Of a DNA stretch of 64,000 bases, positions 27,940 to 37,263 are shown piece by piece. The notes below the pieces were generated by a model. The model saw only the letters and a list, made by a program, of their open reading frames with translations. It was not told the DNA's origin and did no database searches. Position 1 is the stretch's first letter. Each line of letters begins with the position of its first letter. The position numbers and the translations under genes were made by a program. This DNA is from Archangium violaceum. GTDB lineage: Bacteria; Myxococcota; Myxococcia; Myxococcales; Myxococcaceae. Location of the stretch: contig NZ_CP069396.1 in assembly GCF_016887565.1 (NCBI RefSeq), positions 5,562,001 to 5,626,000 on the forward strand. Reading direction: 5' to 3'.

Positions 27940-28293
27940 GTGCGTCGTACTGTCTGGATGCTGGTGCTCGCAGCGGGAGCATGGGCGGGCTGTGGTGCCA
28001 CGCGTGTGGAGCCTGAAGCCGCCAAGGGGGTGGTGCCGGAGCTGCTCACGGAGCACCGCGCGCTGCGAGCCGAGAAGGCGACGAAGCAGGTGGGGGAGGA
28101 CTGCACGGAGAATGGCGCCAGCGCGTGCCTGTCCGGTGTCTGCCTTCACGTGAAGCCTGGCCGGGAGGAAGGCTACGTCTGCAGCCGTGCATGTCGGGGC
28201 GAGCAGGAGTGCCCGCCCGACTGGCGCTGTGCCCAGGTGTATCCGACGCCCGAGGGCGGGCTGTGTGTCCCTCTTCTTTCTTTTCACGAGTGA
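27940..28293 (+). CDS. Small Cys-rich lipoprotein paired with RHS 1
   Basis: 117 residues from GTG 27940. Signal VRRTVWMLVLAAGAWAGC with lipobox and lipidated C18. The mature part has an acidic/basic helix and a C-terminal knot of eight cysteines (EDCTENGASACLSGVC, CSRACRGEQECPPDWRC). An upstream ATG at 27892 is in frame here but not in the second copy, where a 2-bp indel changes the frame, so the GTG common to both is preferred. Its stop lies four bases ahead of the RHS ATG. It is co-duplicated with RHS, so it is probably a partner in export or surface anchoring (inference). Confidence 0.85.
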   Translation: MRRTVWMLVLAAGAWAGCGATRVEPEAAKGVVPELLTEHRALRAEKATKQVGEDCTENGASACLSGVCLHVKPGREEGYVCSRACRGEQECPPDWRCAQVYPTPEGGLCVPLLSFHE

Positions 28294-28297
28294 GAAC

Positions 28298-31200
28298 ATG
28301 AATCATTCACATCCATTCTTGTATTGCTGGCGTTTCTTTCACAGCCGTGGCCGATGGGAGGCGGGGCTGGTGGTCCTTCTGTGGCTCGTGGGCCTGCTGG
28401 GTCCCGTGGCCTCGCATGCGGCGAGCTACGAGGTCATGCAGTTCGTGAGCGAGAGCTCCAATCCGTCCCAGTATGGGGATCTGTACAGATCCTATGCGTG
28501 TGTCTGTCCAGGCGAGGAGCTCCAAACGTGCTATGACTGTTCGAGCAAACACCCCTCCTGTCCTGGCACGACTTCCGGCAACTGCTTGCAGGAGGGCAAG
28601 ACGCAGTGTATCGGGACCGGTTCCTACAACATCCGCGACGCGCCGAAGACGAGCTACGTCAATTCCATCGATGCCTGTCCGGGGAATTCAGCGTGGGCGT
28701 GTAGACGCAATGCGGACTGCTCCGCTTGTGGCGGCGGCAAGTGCATTGGGAATGGCGTGGTGCTGTCGGTGGGTGGCGGTTCCGCCACGGTGCTGTATGG
28801 AGAAGGCTCGCACTGTGAATACCCGCAGGAGATGTGTGGGGACAAAGTCGATAACGACTGCGATGGGTTGGTGGACGAGGACTGTGGGGTCGTGGGGAGC
28901 GATGGAGGAACCGACGGAGGCTCGTCCTGCGGTGAGGAGGTCTGCGGGGACGACGTGGACAATGACTGTGACGGGGAGGTGGACGAGGATTGCGCGCCGG
29001 TCGAGCCGGATGGTGGGGCTCCGCCCACCTGCAGCGGGCCGAAATGCATGTGCGACGGCACGAACCTGTACGATCCCGTCAACATCGTCACGGGCACGAG
29101 CTACGAGCGGATCACGGATGTGGAGGTCTCCGATGAAGTGGCGACGCTGAGCTTCGAGCGGACCTTCAGCTCGCGAGGGGACGAGTGGGTGCCTGACTCG
29201 CCGCTGGTGGGAGTGCCCAAGCCGTTCGGGGCCAGCCCCGGCAACGCGGGCTCGGTGGAGTGGTGGCACAACTGGCTGAGCCTGGTGGTGGAGCATCAGC
29301 AGTACTGGAGTGTGCGGGACAGGGACGGGCAGCTGCTGCGCTTCACTCCCTGCACGGGGGTGCCGTGCCAGGCCTCCCTGACGCCGGGAACGCCCAGCCA
29401 CCATGAGCGCCTGTGGCGGACGGCCTCGGGCTATGAGCTGGTGCGGGCGGATGGGTCCCGGCTCGTCTTCGAGGGGCGCTTCGTGGCGGCGCCGGGTGGG
29501 CGCAACCGCTACTTCCTCTCGCGCGTCGTGTCCTCGACGGGGGTGGACCAGGCGTTGCTCACCTATGCGACACCGCCCGTGGGGGGTTGTCCCCAGGGGG
29601 CGTCCGGGAGCAGCCCGGGAGTGCCCTATCTGTCATCCGTGCGGACGGCGGCGGGGCGCATGTTCAGCCTCAGCTACCGCGCGCTGAGGCGAGCGGACGG
29701 GGCACTCGAGTGCGTCATCGCCGCGGTGAACCTGGGCGGTGCGGTGACGGACGGGGGCATCGGTGAGCCCGAGGTCCAGTACACCTATGCGGGCAATGGC
29801 GACGAGCGGCCCGGGCGTATCGCCAACGCCCGGTATCGTTCGCGACTGGATGAGTATCTGTACACGTCGGGAGAGTTCCGGCGCTCGCAGACGGGGGTGG
29901 AGCTCGTCCGGCACACCTACGGAGCGGACAGGCGGGTGGGGTCGGTGGAAGCGGAGGGGCATGCCGTGTCCATCTCCTGGGACCCGACGGTGGGCAGTTG
30001 CCAGCCGGGCTCCAACTGCTGCGGCAGGCAGCCCCAGGTGAGACAGGCGACGGACTACGGGGTGGGGCGAGGAGATGGAACAGAGGGCTCGGCCTTTCTG
30101 TCATCCACCTACGAGACGCTCTCCAACTATGGACAGCAGATGGCCCCGCGCCTGTACCAGACGACGGAGTCCTGCACGCCTGGCGAGGCATGCAGCCCTG
30201 GCTCGGAGCGCACGGAGTGGGCGTGCTCGTCGGCCGGCACGCCTGGCCATGAGGCGGCGCGCAAGGACAAGCGGGACAACTGGGAGGTGTATGGCTACTC
30301 GCTGCCCACGGACACGCAGCCACGTCTGGAGCGGACCAGCGTGAAGCGAGGGGCCTCGGACATGCTCGGCACGGGAGCGCTGGAGGAGCAGACCTTCAGC
30401 TACACCTACGGTCCCAATGGAGAGCAGTTGCCGCGGGCCACGGAGGAGCGGAGCGTGTTGGGGGGCTCGGGGGCCCGCCGCCGCACGTTGAACGTGTACG
30501 AGGCTGGTGGAAACCGGAGGAAGGCCGTCATCGAGACGGGCTGGACCCGGGAACGCGCTGGCGATGGCACCTGGACGACGAAGCCCCGCCTCGTGGGGAC
30601 GTTCTCCTTCACCTCGCATGTGTCCTTGGGGGCGACGACGCCAGACCCACTGGGCCGGACGATGGAAGTGCACGGACCCTGCACCGTCACGCGCGAGGAC
30701 GCCACGGATTGCGAGCTGTCCGATTACCCACTGACACGCTACTCCTACCATCCCAATAACAGCACGGTGGGAGTGAATGAGCGCAACCGGCTGGCGATGG
30801 TGGAAGTCTACCCGACCCGTACCACCACGAAAACCTTGACGACGCTGTTCAGCGCCTACGACAAGCGCGGGCACGTCACGAAGACGACGGATCCAAACGG
30901 GCTGTTGACCACCCTCACCTATGACGAGGATCGGCTGACGAGCAAGCGGGTGGAAAGCCAGCCGTTCACCTACTACTTCTACGCGGATGGCAAGCACCTG
31001 ACCGCCGTGCAATCCCCTTCAATGGGTGTCGAGGTGTTCTGCTACCGGATGGGCACGACGGGCGAGACCTGTACGGGAGGGAAGCTGACGGACAAGGTCC
31101 AGTGGAAGGCGAAGGCGGCGCGTACGGACGGCACCGGGTGGACGGAGAGGGTGGTGTATGCGTACTGGCCGGACGGGACGCTGAAGGAGGAGCGCTACCT

Positions 31201-34200
31201 GTCGAAGACGGGAACGACGGTGGAGACGCGGCGGGTGTTGAAGTACGCGGTGGACGCGCACCGCAGGCCCACGTGGCAGAAGTGGGGCGAGGGAGGGGGG
31301 AGCTTCAGCTCGGCGAAGTCCTTCGATGGAGCGGACAACCTCACGGGTGTGGGACTGCCCTTCAACGAGCCGCCCGCCTGGTGCGGAGGCGTGAGGCGGG
31401 GTGTGAGCCCGGAGGTGGACGGGACGCCCCTGTCCCAGCTGTGCTCCTCGATGGCATATGACAGGGCCAACCGGCTGGTGCAGGTGGACGAGTACCCGGC
31501 GGAGGGACTGGCCCAGCGTACGCTGTTCCAGTACGACGCTCAGGGCAACGTGTCTGGAGTGAAGACAGGATGCATGGCCACGGACAGCTTCGACACCTGT
31601 GGCCAGCCGGCCGCGACGTATACGTACGATGATTTCGGCAAGGTGGTGGAGGTCTCTCTTCCGCACGCGGATGGCCCGGTGCGCTACGCGTACGATGCGC
31701 TGGGCAACACGGTGGTGAAGGAGACGGAGGCCATGCGTCAGGCCGGCGAGTACCTCGCCTTCACCTACGACATGCTCTCCCGTTTGAAGACGGCGGAACG
31801 TCACTACTCCCGCCCTTCGGTGGGAATCGATGTCCTGTACCGCCTTGTCTATGACGCGGAGGGGGGAGGCACTCCAAGCGGGTGCAAGAACCCGGTGAAT
31901 ACGAAGGGCCGGGTGCGCTACCGGGAAGACTCCTTCGGGAAGACCTGGTACCAGTATGACCAGGAGGGTCGCGTCGTTCTCGAGTTCGGTGTGCGGGCGG
32001 GCACGTCGACGTGTGGCATCGTGGCCAACGCCAATCCGACGACGGCCTACAGTTATAAGCCCGGCGGCAATCTTGCCTCGGTGACGTATCCGAATGGCCG
32101 TACGGTGACATACGTGTATGGATCGGGCGGCAACGCCGACCGGGTTGTGTCCGTCGGGATGACGCTGCATGACGGTACGGAGTGGAAGCCGGGTAGCGTG
32201 CTGTTGAGCGACGTCACCTGGGAGCCGTACGGCGGGCTGCGTGGCTACACGATGAACCATCCCACGACAAACACGCAGAGCAGGGTGGAGTACGCGCTGG
32301 GAGACGATGGCTCCGTGGCGCCCGCGGGCTGCTCGACGGCCATGCCGTCCGCGGCGAGCTCGGACCTGACGGGCCGGCTGCGCAGCCTGCGCGTCACTTC
32401 GCCCCTGGAGGGCGGGGGGAACAAGAACATCTACCAGCGCACGTACACGTGGAAGGCGGACCAGGTGGTGCGTACCGACACGTGCCTGCTGGGAGAGACG
32501 ACGCCGAAGACGGAAACGTACAGCTATGACAGGACGCTGCGGCTGACGGGAGCGGGCCGGCCGGCGGGCAACTTCGACGCCACGGGTGGTGCCTTCGACT
32601 CACGTACCTACGGGTACGATGGCCGAGGCAACCGCACCTCCATGAGCAGCGACGGCGTTGCCTACGCGCTGAGCTACGCGGCCTCGCCTCGAGGGGACAG
32701 ACTGACGGGCTGGAACTCTTCGACGACGGGGAGCCTCCTGGGGTACTCGCTGGCGTATGATGTGGATGGGCGCGTGACCCGGAAGGAGGGGGCCCGGAAG
32801 ATGGATGGGCAGCCGACGCACGTGATGAGCTTCGCGTACGGCCCATCGGTGGGAGTGGCCACGGAGACGGTCTTCCGGGCGGTGAATGTGAATGGAGGCT
32901 TCTACAACTACTACTACGACGCGAAGGGGCGTCGCCGGGCGAAGGTCTACCCGGGAGGAGCTTCGGACGAGTACTTCCACGACGTGGGGAACCAGTTGCT
33001 GGTGGACCGGGGGAGCAGCGGCACCACTCCGCCGGTGGAGCACTACACGCAGGACGACTACGTGTGGCTGGACGGGCGCCCGGTGGCGATGGTGCGCGGC
33101 AAGCTGAGCAACACGTGGACGCGGCTGTCGGACACCTCGGCGGACTGTTCGCGCAACGGTGAGGCCGCGACGTGTGGGGTGTACTTCCCGGTGACGGACC
33201 ACATCGGCAAGCCCGTGTTGATGCTGGATGGCAGCGGCCGTGTCGCGGGGACGGCGGACTACGATCCCTTCGGCCAGGTCAACCGGGTGGCGCTGAACGC
33301 GGAGACGGAGCACCCGCTCAACGCTACGGGTAGCGCCTCTACGCTGGCGGAACTGAGGCAGCCCACGGATGCGTCGGTGACGGTGAAGATGCGGACGCTC
33401 TTCCACCTACTCGACACGAAGGGAGTGGGTTACGTCGAGCTGGTCGACGGAAACAACGGAACGAGGCTGGCGGGCCCTTACGATAGAACCGGGCAGGGGC
33501 TTGTATGGTCGGATTGGGCACAGCCTTCAACGGGACATGCCAATGTGATGATTACTCGTTACGGCACGGCTGATTCTTCCTCCGCGTCCGGAGTGGTACT
33601 GGAAGGGTACGAGTATCAGCGCTACCAAACGGGGGCTCAGCCCTTCTGGACGCCGCTGCGATTCCCTGGACAGTACTACGACGTGGAGACGGGTCTGTTC
33701 GAAAATTGGAACCGCTATTACGCTCCGAGCATCGGCGGGTATTTACAACCAGAGCCGATGCTAATTGTGAGAGCGGACAGACTCCCTGTCTATTCATACG
33801 CCGAAGGCAATCCGTTGAGCAGTGTTGATCCTGATGGACTGTTCAGGCGTAAGTTCTCTGATGTGGAGTGCCCCAATTGGAAGTATGCACTGGCGAAGGC
33901 GCGAGGAAAAGCGCGCTGTGGCACTGGTTACTCGGAGAATCGCAGTGATGGGAATTGTGCCTGCCAGAAGATCGTTCCATGCGATGTGTGTGTTTTTCTA
34001 AACGAAATCAGTCCTCAAGATACATTCATTGATGATATGGGACCGATATTTTTCAGGAATGGGGAATTGATCTCGGAAGGAGTTTATGCTGTTACGACAT
34101 TTGAGTCTGGTCTTGAGGCTGATGCTCCAATAGTGCGGTGGGGTAGGATTGCTCATCTCAAGATTAATAGCGGCTTGTGCTTCGACGAGCGATTGATTGA

Positions 34201-34324
34201 CGAATTCGCTCTCACGCTGATTCATGAGGCTTCTCATATGTGCAGGGCAATCACCCTTCGGGCTAGATTGGATGAGTTGCTTCCTGGGCGGCATTTTCAG
34301 GATATTGAGAATGCTTGTCGTTGA
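28298..34324 (+). CDS. RHS polymorphic toxin 1, HEASH-type C-terminal tip
   Basis: 2,008 residues. Signal peptide (to about residue 40), then a Cys-rich region with two Cu-binding MopE-like motifs (CGDKVDNDCDGLVDEDC at 180-196; CGDDVDNDCDGEVDEDC at 216-232). A DUF6531-like entry (DPVNIVTGTSYERI) opens a long series of YD/RHS repeats. The RHS core ends with FPGQYYDVETGLFENWNRYY and DPDG (33827-33838). The variable tip, 161 residues from 33839, contains LTLIHEASHMC (H1976, E1977, H1980), a zinc-peptidase motif, and several cysteines. The tip DNA is visibly more AT-rich than the cage, as expected for a swapped-in toxin. The candidate immunity gene is 34431. Confidence 0.9.
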   Translation: MNHSHPFLYCWRFFHSRGRWEAGLVVLLWLVGLLGPVASHAASYEVMQFVSESSNPSQYGDLYRSYACVCPGEELQTCYDCSSKHPSCPGTTSGNCLQEGKTQCIGTGSYNIRDAPKTSYVNSIDACPGNSAWACRRNADCSACGGGKCIGNGVVLSVGGGSATVLYGEGSHCEYPQEMCGDKVDNDCDGLVDEDCGVVGSDGGTDGGSSCGEEVCGDDVDNDCDGEVDEDCAPVEPDGGAPPTCSGPKCMCDGTNLYDPVNIVTGTSYERITDVEVSDEVATLSFERTFSSRGDEWVPDSPLVGVPKPFGASPGNAGSVEWWHNWLSLVVEHQQYWSVRDRDGQLLRFTPCTGVPCQASLTPGTPSHHERLWRTASGYELVRADGSRLVFEGRFVAAPGGRNRYFLSRVVSSTGVDQALLTYATPPVGGCPQGASGSSPGVPYLSSVRTAAGRMFSLSYRALRRADGALECVIAAVNLGGAVTDGGIGEPEVQYTYAGNGDERPGRIANARYRSRLDEYLYTSGEFRRSQTGVELVRHTYGADRRVGSVEAEGHAVSISWDPTVGSCQPGSNCCGRQPQVRQATDYGVGRGDGTEGSAFLSSTYETLSNYGQQMAPRLYQTTESCTPGEACSPGSERTEWACSSAGTPGHEAARKDKRDNWEVYGYSLPTDTQPRLERTSVKRGASDMLGTGALEEQTFSYTYGPNGEQLPRATEERSVLGGSGARRRTLNVYEAGGNRRKAVIETGWTRERAGDGTWTTKPRLVGTFSFTSHVSLGATTPDPLGRTMEVHGPCTVTREDATDCELSDYPLTRYSYHPNNSTVGVNERNRLAMVEVYPTRTTTKTLTTLFSAYDKRGHVTKTTDPNGLLTTLTYDEDRLTSKRVESQPFTYYFYADGKHLTAVQSPSMGVEVFCYRMGTTGETCTGGKLTDKVQWKAKAARTDGTGWTERVVYAYWPDGTLKEERYLSKTGTTVETRRVLKYAVDAHRRPTWQKWGEGGGSFSSAKSFDGADNLTGVGLPFNEPPAWCGGVRRGVSPEVDGTPLSQLCSSMAYDRANRLVQVDEYPAEGLAQRTLFQYDAQGNVSGVKTGCMATDSFDTCGQPAATYTYDDFGKVVEVSLPHADGPVRYAYDALGNTVVKETEAMRQAGEYLAFTYDMLSRLKTAERHYSRPSVGIDVLYRLVYDAEGGGTPSGCKNPVNTKGRVRYREDSFGKTWYQYDQEGRVVLEFGVRAGTSTCGIVANANPTTAYSYKPGGNLASVTYPNGRTVTYVYGSGGNADRVVSVGMTLHDGTEWKPGSVLLSDVTWEPYGGLRGYTMNHPTTNTQSRVEYALGDDGSVAPAGCSTAMPSAASSDLTGRLRSLRVTSPLEGGGNKNIYQRTYTWKADQVVRTDTCLLGETTPKTETYSYDRTLRLTGAGRPAGNFDATGGAFDSRTYGYDGRGNRTSMSSDGVAYALSYAASPRGDRLTGWNSSTTGSLLGYSLAYDVDGRVTRKEGARKMDGQPTHVMSFAYGPSVGVATETVFRAVNVNGGFYNYYYDAKGRRRAKVYPGGASDEYFHDVGNQLLVDRGSSGTTPPVEHYTQDDYVWLDGRPVAMVRGKLSNTWTRLSDTSADCSRNGEAATCGVYFPVTDHIGKPVLMLDGSGRVAGTADYDPFGQVNRVALNAETEHPLNATGSASTLAELRQPTDASVTVKMRTLFHLLDTKGVGYVELVDGNNGTRLAGPYDRTGQGLVWSDWAQPSTGHANVMITRYGTADSSSASGVVLEGYEYQRYQTGAQPFWTPLRFPGQYYDVETGLFENWNRYYAPSIGGYLQPEPMLIVRADRLPVYSYAEGNPLSSVDPDGLFRRKFSDVECPNWKYALAKARGKARCGTGYSENRSDGNCACQKIVPCDVCVFLNEISPQDTFIDDMGPIFFRNGELISEGVYAVTTFESGLEADAPIVRWGRIAHLKINSGLCFDERLIDEFALTLIHEASHMCRAITLRARLDELLPGRHFQDIENACR
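32104..33031 (+). repeat. Identical tract shared by the two RHS genes (copy 1)
   Basis: Reading line by line against 43254-44181 (offset 11,150), I found no mismatch over about 928 bp. Substitutions occur immediately on both sides (for example TAC versus CAA before it, GCCGGTGGAG versus GTCGGTGGCG after it). This is the signature of recent gene conversion. Confidence 0.85.
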
Positions 34325-34430
34325 GTGTGGAGGTCTTGGGTTGGTGATTTGTTGATTTTTTAATGCGTGGTGTGTTTCTGAGGGAATGGGATGTTTCGCG
34401 TGTTGCTGAGTCTGGACAATCGGATAGGTC

Positions 34431-35066
34431 ATGTTTCTTCAATTGAGAAAAACGACGTTACTGTGTTGTTTTTTTGTTTTGCATTTTACTTCTTGTCGCT
34501 CGGGGAAGGAGCAGTTTTCGCCGTGTCAGGTGGTGGATGGGGGATTGAAGGATGGGCGAGCTTCGTGCGAGGTGTATGCGGCGTTGATTGCGTATGGGGG
34601 GCAGGAATTTTCAAAGGCTGTTGTGTTGAATGAGACGATCACGTTGGGTGGATTTGATCGATCGAGGGTCGGCTCCGTTGATGGACGTGCTCTTGAAGAT
34701 ATGTGTTCTCGCAGTTTGGGTTCGGTGCGCGCCAACGCCGCTTTGATTCACTCGTTATGTCAGTCGAGTGGGGCGGGCGTCCCACTCAGTGATGTTTTTC
34801 CCCCATCGAATGGACCTCATTTGGTTCCGGTTGATAGAATTTGGTCTCGCGATGGTGATGGTGGGCTCGTTGCGAGAGCTGCTGGCGATTTAAGTGTCTA
34901 CGTGGTGTTTTCAAAGGTAGCCTTCGACGAGCAAAAAAGAAGTGCTGTTGTTTATATGGGATATCATTGTGGTCCTCGCTGTGGAGAGGGGTGTTTGTTT
35001 TCAGTTGAGAGAACCAAGGACGGCTGGAAGAATGTTGGTTGCGTCTGGAGAGGCTGGGAGAGCTGA
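34431..35066 (+). CDS. Candidate lipoprotein immunity protein for RHS 1
   Basis: 211 residues. Lipoprotein signal MFLQLRKTTLLCCFFVLHFTSC with lipobox FTSC. The mature region has about eight cysteines and no known domain. It is AT-rich like the RHS 1 tip and lies 106 bp downstream on the same strand. Position, composition and periplasmic targeting fit an immunity protein that blocks a toxin acting outside the cytoplasm (inference). Not conserved after RHS 2, as expected for tip-specific immunity. Confidence 0.7.
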   Translation: MFLQLRKTTLLCCFFVLHFTSCRSGKEQFSPCQVVDGGLKDGRASCEVYAALIAYGGQEFSKAVVLNETITLGGFDRSRVGSVDGRALEDMCSRSLGSVRANAALIHSLCQSSGAGVPLSDVFPPSNGPHLVPVDRIWSRDGDGGLVARAAGDLSVYVVFSKVAFDEQKRSAVVYMGYHCGPRCGEGCLFSVERTKDGWKNVGCVWRGWES

Positions 35067-35259
35067 TTTGTATAGATCGGCTGAGGATGGGAATCCCGAG
35101 CCCGGCGACCCGGGATTATGAAACAAATCCGTTTGGTTGTGGTTAGAGAAGGCCCTTTGTCTCAGAGTTTGTTGAACTGGGCGGGCTTATCGCTTCGGCA
35201 GCTCGTTGAATGATTCTGATGCTTCACGGGAGCGATGAGCCATGGCCAATTCTCCGCAG

Positions 35260-35286
35260 TCAGGGGCATGAAGCGCATGCCCCTGA
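35260..35286. repeat. 11-bp perfect inverted repeat
   Basis: TCAGGGGCATG, spacer AAGCG, CATGCCCCTGA. No T-tract follows on either strand, so it is not an obvious intrinsic terminator; it may be part of a mobile-element end. Confidence 0.55.
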
Positions 35287-35425
35287 AACAGCACGCCCCC
35301 ATCCCCACCACCGCGCCGGTGGACGACTCCTGCTTTTGGCTGCCCGCATGTCCGCTGTCGCAGCACCTCCTCCTGGTTACCTTCCAGAAAAGTAGGGGCG
35401 GGGACATGACCGCGCAAGTTGTGCC

Positions 35426-35450
35426 GTATCCGCTCGGCGGAGCGGTGCAG
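35426..35450. repeat. 25-bp direct repeat, first copy (IS66 end-like)
   Basis: GTATCCGCTCGGCGGAGCGG plus TGCAG, repeated identically at 35467-35491. Its first 18 bases match the reverse complement of the right end at 38080 (GTAAGCGCTCGACGGACC) in 14 positions. Contains a small CCGCTC/GAGCGG hairpin. Confidence 0.55.
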
Positions 35451-35466
35451 AGGGACGGCGAGGATG

Positions 35467-35491
35467 GTATCCGCTCGGCGGAGCGGTGCAG
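35467..35491. repeat. 25-bp direct repeat, second copy (probable IS66 left end)
   Basis: Identical to 35426-35450. Being nearer the transposase gene, it is the better candidate for the left terminus of the IS66 element. The base composition of the following sequence differs between the two copies. Confidence 0.55.
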
Positions 35492-35550
35492 CGTGGAGAC
35501 GGAGATGTGGTAGGGGGCGCGCCGCCTGGTTCGACCGGGAGGAGCGGCGC

Positions 35551-37227
35551 TCAGGTCGTCGCGGGCGAGGCAGAGGGAGCCCGTGCGGCGGCCTCGCGCG
35601 AGGCCTTCCACATGGGCGGCAGCAGTTCCTCGAGTCGGCGCTGCGGCCAGCCCTGGGCGAGATTCTCCAGCACGTCGGCCAGGTATGCCCACGGGTCCAC
35701 GCCAGCCAGCACGCAGGTGGCCACCAGCGTGTACACGCACGCGGCGCGTTCAGCTCCCGCGTCACTGCCGGCGAACAGGTAGTTCTTCCTGCCGACGGCA
35801 ATCTCCCGCAGCCGTAGCTCCGAAGCGTTGTTGTGCAATGGCAGCCGTGCGTCTTCCAGGAAGCGCATCAGCGGTTTCCACTGGTTGATGGCATAGCGGC
35901 ACGCCTGGGCCAGTGGACTCTTCGGCGGCTCCGCGTTGTAGGTGTTGGCCACCCAGCGCCCCAGTTGCTCGGTATTGGGACGTGAGAGCGTGTCTCGCCT
36001 GCGCAACCGCTCGGCGTCGTCTACCCGCGACTCACTGGCTTCGCGCTCCACCTCGAAGAGCCGGCCGATGAGCGAGAGCGGCAGCGCCGCCCGCGTGTCG
36101 CCGGCTTCCAACGCCTCGACGAAGTAGCGCCGGCAGTGGCTCCAGCACCCCACCTCCACCGCGGTGGCACCCTCGCGAGTGAAGAGCTTGTCGTAGCCCT
36201 TGTACCCGTCCACCAGCAGCCAGCCGGTGCGCTCGTCCAGGAAGGACGGCGGCCCCTCCTGCTTCCAGTCCGGCGTGTAGACGAAGGCCGCCCAGGTGCT
36301 GTCCCCCAGGTATACCCACATGTGCCCGCGCTTGAGTCCGTTGGGATGCTCCCTGTCGAGCACCTTCAGGTGCGTGTCGTCGCTCTGCATCACGTGCGAG
36401 GCCAGCGCCCTCTGGCCCACCTCCTGCGCCAGCGGCTGGAGGAGGTCGGCCCCCGCCGCCACCCAATCCGAGAGCGTCGAGGTGCGCAGCTGCACGCCGT
36501 GGCGCGCATAGATTCCGCTCAGCCGGTGCAGCGGCAGGGAGTTTTTGAATTTGGACACCAACACGTGGGCCACCAGGCCCGGCCCTGGCAAGCCCCCCTC
36601 AATCACCCTGTCGGCGGGCGGTGCCACCACCAGTCCGTCACCACACGGCCGGCAGGCATACTTGGGACGTACCTCCTCAATCACCTTGAAGTGGCCGGGC
36701 ACCCACTCCAGCGTCTCGCTCTTCTCCTCGCCACAGCGCGTCTTGTCCCGCCCGCACGCCTCGCACCGCAGCGCCTCGGGCGGAGGCTGGTGGACGCGCT
36801 GCTCACGCGGCAAGTGGGAGGGCAGCGGGCGGCGCCCGTGTCCCTTGCGCTCCTTCTTTCGCGACTCCTTGTTGGGCGGCTCGGACGGGGGTGGGGCGCC
36901 CTGCGCGACGCCAGCGTCCCCGGCACCAGGCGTCGCCGCCTGCGTCTGCTGGGCACTGGCGTCCTCCTGCCCCAGCTGTGTCAGAAACAGCGAGAGTTGC
37001 TCGGCCGATAGTTTCTCGCTGGTGCGGCCAAACCGCTGGCGCATCGCCTTGAGCAGGCGCAGCTCCAACTCGGCGTTCTTCTCCACCAACTGCGTGAGAA
37101 GGCCCACCACCAGCTCAATGGCCTGCTCCTCCTGGCCCTCGGCCAGCAGCCCCCGCAGCAGCGCCGCCACTCCGTGCACGTCCGTCCTCTTCTTGCCGGG
37201 GGCCTCGCCGCTCATGACGCGCGACAT
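35551..37227 (-). CDS. tnpC: IS66-family transposase TnpC
   Basis: 558 residues. Coiled N-terminus and the IS66 leader MRQRFGRTSEKLSAEQLSLF, a linker rich in Ala/Pro/Lys, a four-Cys motif region (LRCEACGRDKTRCGEEKSE), then the DDE nuclease: MQSDDTHLKVLD, GWLLVDGYKGYDKLF, VGCWSHCRRYFVEAL. The C-terminal IS66 block ENLAQGWPQRRLEELLP is present. Full length with no frameshift seen, so it may be active. It follows the fused tnpAB gene by 36 bp. Confidence 0.93.
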   Translation of the reverse strand: MSRVMSGEAPGKKRTDVHGVAALLRGLLAEGQEEQAIELVVGLLTQLVEKNAELELRLLKAMRQRFGRTSEKLSAEQLSLFLTQLGQEDASAQQTQAATPGAGDAGVAQGAPPPSEPPNKESRKKERKGHGRRPLPSHLPREQRVHQPPPEALRCEACGRDKTRCGEEKSETLEWVPGHFKVIEEVRPKYACRPCGDGLVVAPPADRVIEGGLPGPGLVAHVLVSKFKNSLPLHRLSGIYARHGVQLRTSTLSDWVAAGADLLQPLAQEVGQRALASHVMQSDDTHLKVLDREHPNGLKRGHMWVYLGDSTWAAFVYTPDWKQEGPPSFLDERTGWLLVDGYKGYDKLFTREGATAVEVGCWSHCRRYFVEALEAGDTRAALPLSLIGRLFEVEREASESRVDDAERLRRRDTLSRPNTEQLGRWVANTYNAEPPKSPLAQACRYAINQWKPLMRFLEDARLPLHNNASELRLREIAVGRKNYLFAGSDAGAERAACVYTLVATCVLAGVDPWAYLADVLENLAQGWPQRRLEELLPPMWKASREAAARAPSASPATT

Positions 37228-37263
37228 GAGCCACGGCCCGGCCCCTCAACGCAAGAGGTTTTC

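Larger units (their letters stand above)
27697..33760 (+). repeat. Large direct repeat, copy 1 (lipoprotein-RHS unit)
   Basis: Aligns with 38851-44910. It begins inside the 3' end of the 27105 gene (TCAGTGA junction) and ends in the last conserved RHS-core block (LQPEP). It includes the intergenic leader, the lipoprotein and nearly all of the RHS gene. Differences are scattered except for the stretch 32104-33031, where I found none. Confidence 0.92.
35067..35550. other. 484-bp mobile-element flank without a gene
   Basis: No convincing ORF. It contains an 11-bp perfect hairpin (TCAGGGGCATG/CATGCCCCTGA, 35260-35286) and a 25-bp direct repeat (35426-35450 and 35467-35491) that resembles an IS66 terminal inverted repeat. 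Probably debris from successive insertions. I found no match to the missing 5' part of the IS1182-like transposase located on the other side of the IS66 element. Confidence 0.55.
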
